From assembly GCA_963796325.1 (NCBI GenBank), contig CAWCLF010000001.1:1736001-1800000 (forward strand): a stretch of DNA of 64,000 bases. The letters run 5' to 3'. The notes under the pieces were generated by a model, which saw only the letters and a list, made by a program, of their open reading frames with translations, ran no database searches and had not been told where the DNA came from. Shown in pieces: positions 16,728 through 25,299 of the stretch (the stretch's first letter is position 1; every line of letters begins with the position of its first letter). The stretch comes from CAVYGN01 sp963796325. GTDB lineage: Bacteria > Spirochaetota > Brevinematia > Brevinematales > JAOACQ01. The translations under genes and the position numbers were made by a program.

Positions 16728-16756
16728 TTGACGGATCCCCCCAAAATCTGTATAAT
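16728..16756 (+). promoter_or_regulatory. sigma70-type promoter for hypC-hydE operon
   Basis: TTGACG (16728-16733), 17 bp spacer, TATAAT (16751-16756). The transcript would start near 16763, about 19 nt before the ATG at 16782. Confidence 0.65.
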
Positions 16757-16781
16757 TAAAGGTTATTCGGGGTTATAAATC

Positions 16782-18080
16782 ATGTGTTATGCAATACCAG
16801 GCAAGGTTAAATCGGTACAGGGCAAATGGGCCTACATAGATTATTTCGGAGAGGAGAAAAAGGCCTACAACGAGTTCTACGATCTCGCTCCGGGCCAGTA
16901 TATCTATGCGCAGGGCGGGTTTGTCATAGAAAAGATCGGTTCGAAGGAAGCCCGCGAGATCCTTAAAACCTGGAAGGAGCTTTTCTTCGAGCTCAGGAAT
17001 AAGGATGAACAACTCATTGCCGAAAGCAGCGCCGGTATTACATCGGATGCTCCGGTAAGGCGGCTCCTCGATAAAGCCCTCGGCGGGGCCGAATTGACAA
17101 AAAGCGAACTTAATACCCTCATGGGCCTCGATAAAAAGGAAGACATGGAATCGCTCTTCAATGCCGCAAATCTCATAAGGGCCAAGTTCCATAAGAATTC
17201 ATGCTGCGTGCATGGCATAATCGAGATTTCGAATATATGCACAAGGAACTGCGCGTATTGCGGCATATCCCTGGATGTAAAGAAGATCAACCGGTACCGG
17301 ATGACGCCGCAGGAGATCTTCGAAGCGGCGCATGAAGCCGTCGGCAAGTACGGCTTTAAAGCCCTCGTCCTGCAGAGCGGCGAAAATTGCGGCTACACGG
17401 TCGAAGAACTGGCGGGCATTGTAAAAAAGATAAAAGAGCACGATAACGTACTGATTTTCGTGAGCTTCGGCGAAGCAGGGGAAGAGGGGCTTAAAAAGCT
17501 TTACGAAGCCGGCGCGAGAGGTTTGCTGCTCCGTTTCGAAACTTCGAACCCTGGAATTTACGAAAAGCTCCATCCGGGCTATAAGCTTGAAGACAGGCTC
17601 GAAAATATCAGGAAAGCTTACGATATAGGCTATCTCATTATCACGGGCTCCCTTATCGGTCTGCCCGGCCAGACTCATGCAGATCTTGTCGGCGACATTC
17701 TTCTTGCAAAGAGCCTTCATACCGAAATGTACACCTTCGGGCCTTTCTTGCCGTCGCCGGGAACGATCCTGGAAAGGACTAAAAGGCCCGATGAAATCGA
17801 CGTGCTGAAAACGATAGCTTTAACGAGGATCGCCGACGGGGAGAACGCCAAGATCCTTGTCACTACGGGCTTCGAAACGTTATCGAAATCGGCAAGGGAG
17901 AAGGGCCTGACTTCGGGAGCGAATTCCGTCATGATCAACGCGACTCCTGCAGCCTTCAAAAAGGACTACGCTATATATCCTAAACGGGCTCATTCAAACG
18001 AGAGCCTGAGCGATCAGATAAAAGACACACTGGAACTGTTGAAAGGGCTCGGCAGGGCCCCTACGGACCTGGGAATATAA
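16782..18080 (+). CDS. hydE: HypC-HydE fusion: radical SAM [FeFe]-hydrogenase maturase with N-terminal HypC domain
   Basis: A 432-residue protein in two parts. Residues 1-70 are HypC/HupF-like: an initial MCYAIPGKV including the conserved Cys2, then a YAQGGFVIEKI segment. HypC normally carries the Fe(CN)2CO unit in [NiFe]-hydrogenase maturation. Residues 85-432 match HydE: radical SAM cysteines C153, C157 and C160 (CTRNCAYC), VLQSGEN, LLLRFETSNP, LHPGYKLEDR and a C-terminal GANSVMINATP segment. HydE modifies a cysteine-Fe precursor for the diiron cluster of [FeFe] hydrogenase. The joining of a [NiFe] chaperone fold to an [FeFe] maturase is unusual. No hydF, hydG or hydrogenase subunit is in the window. 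It heads an operon with an ABC exporter and a dapF homologue. Confidence 0.8.
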   Translation: MCYAIPGKVKSVQGKWAYIDYFGEEKKAYNEFYDLAPGQYIYAQGGFVIEKIGSKEAREILKTWKELFFELRNKDEQLIAESSAGITSDAPVRRLLDKALGGAELTKSELNTLMGLDKKEDMESLFNAANLIRAKFHKNSCCVHGIIEISNICTRNCAYCGISLDVKKINRYRMTPQEIFEAAHEAVGKYGFKALVLQSGENCGYTVEELAGIVKKIKEHDNVLIFVSFGEAGEEGLKKLYEAGARGLLLRFETSNPGIYEKLHPGYKLEDRLENIRKAYDIGYLIITGSLIGLPGQTHADLVGDILLAKSLHTEMYTFGPFLPSPGTILERTKRPDEIDVLKTIALTRIADGENAKILVTTGFETLSKSAREKGLTSGANSVMINATPAAFKKDYAIYPKRAHSNESLSDQIKDTLELLKGLGRAPTDLGI

Positions 18081-18107
18081 ACGGCAATAAATCATAAAGG
18101 AATAGAC

Positions 18108-19040
18108 ATGAAAGGACCTGTGATCAGCGTCAGGAACGTCAACAAGAGTTTCGGCGATATAAAAGCCGTGAGGAATTTTTCGTTCGACGTCGAAGAGGCT
18201 ACCTGCTTCGGTTTTTTAGGGCCCAACGGCGCCGGTAAAACCACTCTGATGAAAATGATATACGGGAAGGCTTTAAGGGACGATGCTGCGGACAGCTCCA
18301 TAAGCGTCCTGGGTTTCGATCCCGCCAGGAATTCCCTGGAGATTAAATCGATGTCGGGAGTCGTGCCCCAGGAGGACAACCTGGACGAGGAAGTAAATGT
18401 ATTCCTGAATCTTTACCTGTATACGAGGTTTTACGCCATGCCTGTGCCGGAATCGAAAAAGAGGATCGACGAGCTGCTGGATTTCATGGAGCTTTCCGAT
18501 AAAAAAAAGGCGAGGGTCAGGGAGCTTTCCGGCGGCATGAAAAGGCGTCTCATCATCGCGAGGGCGCTCTTGAATAATCCCGGTCTTCTCATACTTGATG
18601 AACCTACCACCGGCCTCGATCCCCAGGTGCGCCACCTTATCTGGGACAAGATAAGGAAGCTTAAAAAAGAGGGCGTGACAATCCTGCTGACGACTCATTA
18701 CATGGAAGAAGCCTTCGAAATATGCGATAACGTGATCATCATGGATAAGGGGCTCAAAGTCCTTGAGGGGAATCCCCACAAGCTTATAGAGAGCCGGATC
18801 GAAAAGTATGCGCTGCAGATAATCATAAAGGAAAATGCGAAGTGCATTGAAGACAAGGTCGACGGCGCCAAAGCCAGGAAAGAGGAATCCGAGGAAATGA
18901 TCGTTTATTATTCGGACGATCTTAAATACCTCGAAAGCCTTGCGGAGTGTCTGGAAGCGGGCGACTTTTACATACGCCAGTCGAACCTTGAAGACCTTTT
19001 CCTTAAAACTACGGGGAGGACCCTCAATGAAGACCAGTAA
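18108..19040 (+). CDS. ABC-2 exporter ATP-binding protein (NodI/CcmA-like)
   Basis: 310 residues. Walker A GPNGAGKTT (about 38-46), Q-loop GVVPQEDN, signature LSGGMKRR, Walker B LLILDEPTTGLDP and the H-loop LLTTHYMEEA are all intact, so it should hydrolyse ATP. The organisation and C-terminal extension fit the NodI/daunorubicin-resistance type of ABC-2 exporters. The following permease gene overlaps its end by 14 bp. The substrate is unknown. Confidence 0.88.
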   Translation: MKGPVISVRNVNKSFGDIKAVRNFSFDVEEATCFGFLGPNGAGKTTLMKMIYGKALRDDAADSSISVLGFDPARNSLEIKSMSGVVPQEDNLDEEVNVFLNLYLYTRFYAMPVPESKKRIDELLDFMELSDKKKARVRELSGGMKRRLIIARALLNNPGLLILDEPTTGLDPQVRHLIWDKIRKLKKEGVTILLTTHYMEEAFEICDNVIIMDKGLKVLEGNPHKLIESRIEKYALQIIIKENAKCIEDKVDGAKARKEESEEMIVYYSDDLKYLESLAECLEAGDFYIRQSNLEDLFLKTTGRTLNEDQ

Positions 19041-19812
19041 GCCTTTTGTTCCTTCCCTCTTGAGCAGGATAGGAAGCGTATTCTACCGCCACTTGCGCGT
19101 TTACCTGAAGAATTTTCTGACCAACGCTTTCCCTCCTTTCCTGGACCCGCTGATCTTCCTGGCCGGTATCGGGATAGGCCTCGGGATTTCCATCGGCAAG
19201 ATGGAGGGAGTTTCATATATCGAATTCCTTGCCTCAGGGCTCCTGGTTTCGACCGCCATGTTCACATCGGCTTTCGAATTGTCTTACGGGACATTTATCA
19301 GGCTGGAATTCGACAAGGTGTACGACGGCATGATAGCCGCCCCCCTTACAACCTCGAACATTTTTCTCGGGGAGATCTTATGGGCGGGCGCAAAGGGGTT
19401 CTTCTTTTCGATGGCGGTGCTTATCATCGTCAAGATTTTCGGATATATCCAGTACCCTTTAAGCATCTTTACTCCTTTCATAGGTCTTTTAACGGGGCTT
19501 ATGTTCGCATCTTTCGCTTTGTTCGTCACGTCGTTCGTCAGCACGATCGACCAGTTCAATTTTTTCTTCACCGGCTTCCTTTCTCCCATGTTCTTTTTTT
19601 CGGGGGTCTTTTTCTCGCTGCAGAATATGCCCAGGTTCATACAGATCCTCGCCGAATTTCTACCGCTCACTCATGCAGTCCGCCTTTCGAGGACCCTGTG
19701 CTTCAACAGGTTCGGGAATGTCGCGATATTCGATCTCGCATATGTCGCTGTTTTCATAATCGTATTCGCCTGGCTCGGCGTTTCGAGGCTGCGTAAAAAG
19801 ATCATAGACTGA
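19027..19812 (+). CDS. ABC-2 type exporter permease (NodJ-like)
   Basis: 262 residues from ATG 19027, chosen because a GGGGAGG site lies 6 bp upstream and it overlaps the ATPase stop, a typical translationally coupled arrangement. About six TM helices. FLDPLIFLAGIGIGLG, SYGTFIRLEFDKVYDGMIAAP and GFLSPMFFFSGVFF match the ABC-2 membrane protein family (NodJ type). It partners the upstream ATPase. Confidence 0.85.
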   Translation: MKTSKPFVPSLLSRIGSVFYRHLRVYLKNFLTNAFPPFLDPLIFLAGIGIGLGISIGKMEGVSYIEFLASGLLVSTAMFTSAFELSYGTFIRLEFDKVYDGMIAAPLTTSNIFLGEILWAGAKGFFFSMAVLIIVKIFGYIQYPLSIFTPFIGLLTGLMFASFALFVTSFVSTIDQFNFFFTGFLSPMFFFSGVFFSLQNMPRFIQILAEFLPLTHAVRLSRTLCFNRFGNVAIFDLAYVAVFIIVFAWLGVSRLRKKIID

Positions 19813-19823
19813 GGGGTTTGAAT

Positions 19824-20690
19824 ATGCATTATTACAAGTACCATGGACTCGGCAACGATTACATAATCATCGATCCGTCGAATATCGATATTGCTTTGAA
19901 TCCGGGCATAATTAGGATGATCTGCGACAGGAACAGGGGCATAGGATCCGACGGCATATTATACGGCCCATTATTCGAAAATCATGCCATTCTCCTTAAA
20001 ATATTCAATCCCGACGGCAGCGAAGCCGAAAAGAGCGGCAACGGCGTGAGGATTTTCTCGAGGTATCTTTACGAAAAGGGCTATGCCGGTGAAAAAAAAT
20101 TTTCCTTCATGACGAAGGGCGGGAAGGTCGAAATAGAAATCCTGGACGGCGAAGGCTCCCTGGTTGCCGTCAATATGGGAGAATTCACATTCGACAGCTC
20201 TAGAATTCCCGTCGCGGGGGCGAAGAGGGAAGTGGTGAACGAGGAAATTGAAATTTCAGGGGCTTCTTACCGCATGACATGCGTATCGGTCGGCAACCCC
20301 CATTGCGTAATACCGGTGGAAAAGGTTTCGGAAGAGATGGCGAAGACTTTGGGGCCGCAGGTCGAAAATAATCCGCTTTTCCCTAACAGGATAAACATGC
20401 AGCTTCTTGAAGTGGAAGACAGGAACAATATTAAAATAGAGATATGGGAAAGGGGGGCGGGCTATACCCTGGCTTCGGGCTCGTCGAGCTGCGCGGCATC
20501 GGCCGCAGCCAATAAGCTCGGTCTTGTCGGGGACCATATAAATGTTAAAATGCCCGGAGGTATGCTCTCGATCGATATTGACGGGAGCTACATTCACATG
20601 ACCGGTCCCGTTGCTTCCGTTTCTGAAGGGAACTTTTCCGGGGAGTTCCTGGGAAAGCTCGAAAAGGCCGTTCATGGCGAAGTTTTCTGA
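19824..20690 (+). CDS. dapF: diaminopimelate epimerase homologue lacking both catalytic cysteines
   Basis: 288 residues from ATG 19824 (GAGGGG site upstream; the in-frame TTG at 19818 is less likely). The family architecture is clear: HGLGNDYIIID near the N-terminus, FNPDGSEAEKSGNG (61-74), VSVGNPHCVI, WERGAGYTLASGSSSCAAS. DapF normally uses two cysteines as acid/base: one before GNG in the first motif and one before GT in the second. Here both are Ser (S71 and S218). It may be a different racemase/epimerase, a binding protein, or a low-activity enzyme. It is co-operonic with hypC-hydE and the ABC exporter, and its 3' end overlaps the convergent TPR gene by 19 bp. Confidence 0.78.
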   Translation: MHYYKYHGLGNDYIIIDPSNIDIALNPGIIRMICDRNRGIGSDGILYGPLFENHAILLKIFNPDGSEAEKSGNGVRIFSRYLYEKGYAGEKKFSFMTKGGKVEIEILDGEGSLVAVNMGEFTFDSSRIPVAGAKREVVNEEIEISGASYRMTCVSVGNPHCVIPVEKVSEEMAKTLGPQVENNPLFPNRINMQLLEVEDRNNIKIEIWERGAGYTLASGSSSCAASAAANKLGLVGDHINVKMPGGMLSIDIDGSYIHMTGPVASVSEGNFSGEFLGKLEKAVHGEVF

Positions 20691-21544
20691 AGATAATTAA
20701 GGGTATTCCTGATGGACGCAGCTTCGTCCGCAGCATTGATGCTCTGGGCCGTATTCAGGGCTTTCATATAATAATAGGAAGAGTCTTCATTTTTGCCCAT
20801 CTTGAAATAAATACCCGCTATGCTTTTTAAATCCTCCAGGATAGCGCCGCTTTTTTCGGCGATCTTGTCGTATTTCAGCGCTGAAAAATAATTTGTAAGA
20901 GACAAGCCGTAGTTTCTCTTATCGTCCCACACGCCGCCCAGGTAATAATAATTATCCCCGAGCGCATCGTAGATCTGCGCGCCTTCGTTGATGGATCTGG
21001 CTTTCTCGAACCATGATGCGGCATCGTCGAGCTTCTGGAGTTTTTTGTCGGCAATGCCCATGTTATTGTATGCGCCGGCCCTGTCCGCGTCGCTTGACGC
21101 GTTTTGCGAAGCTTTTTCATAATACGAATAAGCCTTTTTGTAGCCGTCGGGAGTTTCGTAAGCCTTTTCATAAAATTTGCCTATCGTAAGATCGAGGATA
21201 AAGTCTTGCGAAGTCATATTCTCTTTTTCCGAAAGGGATTTTGCGGCGAAAATATAGTTCGACGCCCCGGTATAGTTCGACACGCGCAAATACAGCTCCG
21301 ACAATTTCTGGCTCGCGTCTATAACCCCGTAGGAATTATCGATGCTGTAAGCGCTCCTCAGTGCGTCCTCGAAGTACGATTCGGCGGATTTCATATGGCC
21401 TGCCCTGTACTCCTTCAATCCGAGCGATAAGCTGTCCGAAACGCTTTTTTTAACCGTATCCCTTACGGCGGGGTTTTTTGCCGGAGATCCGCAGGATGAC
21501 AAAATAACGGCGCATATGAATAACGGAATCAAAATTTTCATCAA
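20672..21544 (-). CDS. TPR-repeat lipoprotein, end of mla operon
   Basis: 290 residues. Lipoprotein signal with lipobox ILSSC, then several tetratricopeptide-like helix pairs (for example GLKEYRAGHMKSAESYFEDAL, AYNNMGIADKKLQKLDDAASWFEKA, IAGIYFKMGKNEDSSYYYMKAL). It is probably a periplasmic, membrane-tethered scaffold. Its start overlaps the mlaD stop by 4 bp, so it is translationally coupled to the lipid-transport genes and could stand in for the missing MlaA/MlaC-type partners, though that is inference. Confidence 0.78.
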   Translation of the reverse strand: MMKILIPLFICAVILSSCGSPAKNPAVRDTVKKSVSDSLSLGLKEYRAGHMKSAESYFEDALRSAYSIDNSYGVIDASQKLSELYLRVSNYTGASNYIFAAKSLSEKENMTSQDFILDLTIGKFYEKAYETPDGYKKAYSYYEKASQNASSDADRAGAYNNMGIADKKLQKLDDAASWFEKARSINEGAQIYDALGDNYYYLGGVWDDKRNYGLSLTNYFSALKYDKIAEKSGAILEDLKSIAGIYFKMGKNEDSSYYYMKALNTAQSINAADEAASIRNTLNYLQKTSP

Positions 21545-22392
21545 AACCTGTCCCCCGGATTTATATTTTTCTCCACAGGGGTCTTTTCACCCCCAAGGAA
21601 ATTCTTGATCGCAATCAGCGTTAGCCTCAGCTCGACAAGGTTCTCGCTGAGTTCTACTTCTATGGTCTTTATATCTTCGGGCCTGTCGGTAGCTGTTTTA
21701 AGGTTTTTAAGCGTCGAATCCAGCGAAGTCATCATGCTGTCTACTTTTACCGAAAGCCCTTTTTTGTCTCTTATTATCGAACCTATGGAAGTATCTTCGG
21801 AGTTGATGTTCGACAGTATGTCGCGCGCTTCGGCGGTAATTGTTCTGATATTGTTCATCGTACCGTTTATCACGGGCTCAAGATGGTCTATATTGTTAAG
21901 TATCTTCTGGGCCATCGCATTGATGTCGTCTTTTTTTACCGGCGTTTTTGCGGCAAGCTTATCCAGTATAAGACGGCCGTCGTCCATATCGGACGAAAGT
22001 ATCATCGAACCCGGGAGAAGCTGGATGGCGTTAGAATCCGACGATGGTATCAATACCAGGGACGAACTTCCGATAATCGACGACTGGACCTTTATGACGC
22101 TGTCCTGCCTGATCAGGTATCCGTATTCCGTGTTGAACCAGAGCGTCACCCTTATATGGGAATCCTCCGTGAGTTTCAAACCCCTTACCTTTCCAATCGT
22201 GATGCTTTTATACTTTATCGGGCTGCCGCTTGAAAGCCCGTAGCCGTCGTCGAAGGTGGTGATATAGTAATCCTTGATCGTAAAGAGATCGCTCCCTTTT
22301 CCGACTATGATGATAACAGCGATAAACAGAAAGATGCCTATCAGCAGGAAGGCGGCTGTGGCTCTCTGGGCGCCTTTAAATGTGAAGGGCAT
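21541..22392 (-). CDS. mlaD: MlaD-like MCE-domain protein
   Basis: 283 residues. One N-terminal TM helix (about 12-32), then an MCE/MlaD domain (YYITTFDDGYGLSSGSPIKYKSITIGKVRGLKL, DSVIKVQSSIIGSSSLVLI), followed by a long helical tail up to the C-terminus. MCE proteins form hexameric rings in the periplasm that carry phospholipids between membranes. It lies between mlaF and the TPR lipoprotein in the same operon. Confidence 0.85.
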   Translation of the reverse strand: MPFTFKGAQRATAAFLLIGIFLFIAVIIIVGKGSDLFTIKDYYITTFDDGYGLSSGSPIKYKSITIGKVRGLKLTEDSHIRVTLWFNTEYGYLIRQDSVIKVQSSIIGSSSLVLIPSSDSNAIQLLPGSMILSSDMDDGRLILDKLAAKTPVKKDDINAMAQKILNNIDHLEPVINGTMNNIRTITAEARDILSNINSEDTSIGSIIRDKKGLSVKVDSMMTSLDSTLKNLKTATDRPEDIKTIEVELSENLVELRLTLIAIKNFLGGEKTPVEKNINPGDRF

Positions 22393-22404
22393 AATCCCTC
22401 CCCC

Positions 22405-23130
22405 CTATTCCATATTTAATATTTCTTTTGTCGGTCCGTAATCGGACGATTTTATTTCTTCCGGCGTTCCGCTCTCGACGATCTTGCCCCTGTTCAATAT
22501 ACCGATTTTATCGGCTATTGTAAAGGCGAAGTCAATATCGCCTGTCGCAATCACCATGGTCCTTTTTTCCTTTTTAAAATCGACGATGATATTTTTAATG
22601 CGGTTTCGATAGTGGGTATCCAGGTTGGAAAGCGGGTTGTCCCAGAAAATGAACTCGGGTTCATGGGATACGGCCCTGACGATATTTATCAGCATTCTCT
22701 CCCCCGTGCTGATGGTATTGGGCCGGAGTGACAGGTCGTTGTCGAAGCCCGTGTAATCGAGGTATTTTTTTATTTTTTCGTAAATTTCCTTTTCCTTGAA
22801 GTCGGTATGGTATTTATAATAAAGCGACAGGTTCTCGTAAATGCTCATATTGCTTATCAGAGCCGAATTCTGGAACACGAAACCGCAATGCCGGTGATAT
22901 TCGAGCATCTGGCCCTGCGAATACCTGAATATGTTCCTGCCGTTCACTTCGACCGACCCGGAATTAACGAGCGCGAGTCCTGCTATGATCTTTAAAAGCG
23001 ACGTTTTCCCGCCGCCTGAAAGGCCCATAATGACATAAACCTCCCCGTCGGGGATCCTTTCGGTCAATTTGTCGATAATGGTTTTCTTATCATACCTTAG
23101 AACGACATCTTTTACATAAATACTGCCCAT
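22405..23130 (-). CDS. mlaF: MlaF-like ABC ATPase with degenerate catalytic residues
   Basis: 241 residues of ABC-ATPase fold. Walker A is intact (GLSGGGKT, 36-43), as is the Q-loop (VFQNSAL). The signature is ISTGE instead of LSGGQ (140-144). The Walker B catalytic Glu is replaced by Asn (FWDNP, N165), and the switch His is Gly (IATGD, G197). By analogy with other ABC proteins this predicts nucleotide binding with little or no hydrolysis. It sits between mlaE and mlaD, so it is the only ATPase candidate of this transporter in view. Confidence 0.8.
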   Translation of the reverse strand: MGSIYVKDVVLRYDKKTIIDKLTERIPDGEVYVIMGLSGGGKTSLLKIIAGLALVNSGSVEVNGRNIFRYSQGQMLEYHRHCGFVFQNSALISNMSIYENLSLYYKYHTDFKEKEIYEKIKKYLDYTGFDNDLSLRPNTISTGERMLINIVRAVSHEPEFIFWDNPLSNLDTHYRNRIKNIIVDFKKEKRTMVIATGDIDFAFTIADKIGILNRGKIVESGTPEEIKSSDYGPTKEILNME

Positions 23131-23138
23131 AACACTCT

Positions 23139-23930
23139 CTACAAATATATAAAGACGGTAATTATTATATCTATGATAAAAAGAGCAAAAATGGAGCTTA
23201 CAACCGCATTAGTTGTCACCTGGGGTATCTGCGGCGAAACGAATGCCTGGAATCCATGGTATATCGCAATGGCGGAAACGAAAAGGCTGAAAACGGCGCT
23301 TTTAACGATGCTGATCATTATGTCGGGCATGGTTATAGAATTGATGATGTAATTGATGTAAGTATCGAACGAAAAATCGCCGATAACGCTGCCGACAAGG
23401 AAACCGCCTATAAGGCTGATGGCGTTAAAATAGATTGTAAGAAAGATCCCGGCAATGATCATTCCGGCAATCCTGGGGAATACAACGTACTTGAGCGAGC
23501 TTATGCCGAGCATCTCCAGCGCATTGATCTCGTCGTTCACCATCATCGTGCCTATTTCGGCTGCAATGGCCGTCGCCGAGCGGCTCAGGATGATGAAGGC
23601 GGTGAAGATCGGGCCTAATTCCCTGATAATGACGATATTGAGGATGTCCCCAACCTGCTTTAAAACGCCGTAGTTGCTCAGGATGTAATAGGACTGGATA
23701 ACCGTTACTATGCCCAGCGACAATGCTACCAGACCTACGATTTTAAGCGCCTTGTTCCCGGTAAAGTAGATCTGCATAACAATTATTCTATTGATCGCCG
23801 ACCTTCCCCTTCTGTCGAAAAAATAATCCTTGGAAGAGTAGACGATCAGCGCGGCAATGCCCCCGTAATACCTGATCTTATGGTTTACGGAGGAAATCCC
23901 AAGCTGGAGTAATCGGCTTGCGGCGTTCAT
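23139..23930 (-). CDS. mlaE: MlaE-like permease
   Basis: 263 residues with five or so TM helices. Conserved MlaE landmarks are ELGPIFTAFIILSRSATAIAAEIGTM and EINALEMLGISSLKYVVFPRIAGM. This is the inner-membrane permease of an MCE lipid transporter. It lies 8 bp upstream of mlaF on the same strand. Confidence 0.88.
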   Translation of the reverse strand: MNAASRLLQLGISSVNHKIRYYGGIAALIVYSSKDYFFDRRGRSAINRIIVMQIYFTGNKALKIVGLVALSLGIVTVIQSYYILSNYGVLKQVGDILNIVIIRELGPIFTAFIILSRSATAIAAEIGTMMVNDEINALEMLGISSLKYVVFPRIAGMIIAGIFLTIYFNAISLIGGFLVGSVIGDFSFDTYINYIINSITMPDIMISIVKSAVFSLFVSAIAIYHGFQAFVSPQIPQVTTNAVVSSIFALFIIDIIITVFIYL

Positions 23931-23940
23931 CGGTTAATTC

Positions 23941-24243
23941 CTATTTCTTCTCTCTTGAAACGATAATATTATAAATGAAAGAGAAAACCGATCCGGCTAT
24001 AAAGGCGTCTATAAGCGAAAATACGGAGAGCAGAAAGATCGGGAAAAGGTTGTTCTGGAAGTTTTTCCCCACAGAAAAGAGCGGGTTATAGGAGAAATGA
24101 AAAATATTGGCGTAAAATGAGGAAAATAATTCCAGTATCTGGGAGCTGTAGCCTGTCAGAGAATACCAGATCCCGAGTATGAGCGTGACAATAAAAGCCA
24201 TGACGGCGCAGGCTGCCCCGAAAGACCTTATGCTTAATTTCAT
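23941..24243 (-). CDS. small membrane protein, holin-like family
   Basis: 100 residues with an N-terminal TM helix, a short extracytoplasmic stretch and a second hydrophobic segment (LSLIDAFIAGSVFSFIYNI). The IWYSLTGYSS and LIDAFIAGSVFSFIYN patterns resemble small two-TM proteins that are often annotated as bacteriophage holin but occur in chromosomes without phage genes. Here it sits between a sigma factor and mlaE, so a phage role is unlikely. Confidence 0.55.
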   Translation of the reverse strand: MKLSIRSFGAACAVMAFIVTLILGIWYSLTGYSSQILELFSSFYANIFHFSYNPLFSVGKNFQNNLFPIFLLSVFSLIDAFIAGSVFSFIYNIIVSREKK

Positions 24244-24260
24244 CCTGTTCTCCTTTTCGA

Positions 24261-24833
24261 TTATTTATCGGCTGTAACACCCTTGATATACGCGGTCAGT
24301 TTCATCCTTATTCTTACGAGAATATTATCAACTTTTTTTGTTGAAATTTCAAGCTCTGAAGCTATCGTTTTATAACTCTTTTTATCAATATACATTTCAA
24401 GGATCTTCTGTTCGAGAGAGCTGAGTTTCCTGACTCCGTCTTTCATGAGCTCCGAGTATTCGGTGTCAAGCGTATAGTTTTCAGGATTATTGCCGGAAAC
24501 GATTTCCTCGATATCCTGGTCTTTATCTATATTTTTCCTGTGCTGCCAGAACAGGTCGAGGGCGTTAAGGACCCTGTTCTTGATGCAGACGTTTGCATAA
24601 GTGGAAAATTTGACTCCCCTGGTCTTATCGTAATTTTCTATCGCCTGGAAAAGTCCGATCATTCCTTCCTGGATGAGATCCTCCCGCTCCGGCGAACGGA
24701 TCCTGTATTTGCGGAGAATGTTGATGACCCTGCCTTTATACCTACTGTAAAACTCGTTTTCCGCAATTTTATCGTTTTTTATTACAGAGAAAAGTTCGTC
24801 GTCCGTCAGGACCTTGTAAAAATTAGCAGTCAT
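24261..24833 (-). CDS. sigma-70 family RNA polymerase sigma factor
   Basis: 190 residues. Region 2 is present (REDLIQEGMIGLFQAIENYDKTRGVKFSTYANVCIKNRVLNAL) with the core-binding and -10 recognition helices, and region 4 is a C-terminal helix-turn-helix (LSSLEQKILEMYIDKKSYKTIASELEISTKKVDNILVRIRMKL). Region 3 is missing. The layout resembles the SigH group more than ECF factors. It lies between yjbQ and the small membrane/mla genes, so it may control envelope genes, which is inference. No anti-sigma factor is adjacent unless the small membrane protein serves as one. Confidence 0.85.
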   Translation of the reverse strand: MTANFYKVLTDDELFSVIKNDKIAENEFYSRYKGRVINILRKYRIRSPEREDLIQEGMIGLFQAIENYDKTRGVKFSTYANVCIKNRVLNALDLFWQHRKNIDKDQDIEEIVSGNNPENYTLDTEYSELMKDGVRKLSSLEQKILEMYIDKKSYKTIASELEISTKKVDNILVRIRMKLTAYIKGVTADK

Positions 24834-24845
24834 GAGTCACCGCCG

Positions 24846-25265
24846 TTATTCTCCGATGATCTTGATCAGGACCCTCTTCTTCCTTCTGCCGTCGAATTCG
24901 CCGTAAAAGATCTGCTCCCAGGGCCCGAAATCCAATTTCCCTCCTGTTACTGCGACTACAACTTCCCTTCCCATGACCTGTCTTTTAAGATGGGCGTCCC
25001 CGTTCTCCTCACCGGTCCTGTTATGCCTGTAGCTGGAGAGGGGTTCATGGGGAGCCAGTTTTTCCAGCCAGTCCGCATAGTCGCTGTGAAGCCCCTTTTC
25101 ATCGTCATTGATAAAAACGCTTGCCGTAATGTGCATTGCGTTGACAAGGCACAGGCCTTCCCTGACGCCGCTTTCGCCGAGGGCCTTTTCAACAGTTCCC
25201 GTGATATTGACGAACGCCATGCGTTCCGGGATATTGAAAAAAATCTCTTTCCTGAACGATTTCAT
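24846..25265 (-). CDS. yjbQ: YjbQ-family protein
   Basis: 139 residues that match the YjbQ/UPF0047 family (reported to have secondary thiamine-phosphate synthase activity): EGLCLVNAMHITASVFIND, GLHSDYADWLEKLAP, YRHNRTGEENGDAHLKRQVMGREV and GPWEQIFYGEFDGRRKKRV. The histidines in these motifs are the probable metal ligands. It is the first gene of the sigma factor/mla operon and is preceded by a clear promoter. Confidence 0.85.
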   Translation of the reverse strand: MKSFRKEIFFNIPERMAFVNITGTVEKALGESGVREGLCLVNAMHITASVFINDDEKGLHSDYADWLEKLAPHEPLSSYRHNRTGEENGDAHLKRQVMGREVVVAVTGGKLDFGPWEQIFYGEFDGRRKKRVLIKIIGE

Positions 25266-25299
25266 AAACTCTCCGTATTAAAGCTTCGAACATAATTCA

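Noticed and set aside
23941..24243. Phage holin indicating a prophage
   Set aside because: No phage genes, integrase or attachment sites are nearby. The gene sits inside the mla operon.
24540..25295. A 251-codon open frame on the plus strand across the sigma factor and yjbQ
   Set aside because: Both genes on the minus strand are well supported; the frame is a shadow with no motif or ribosome-binding site.
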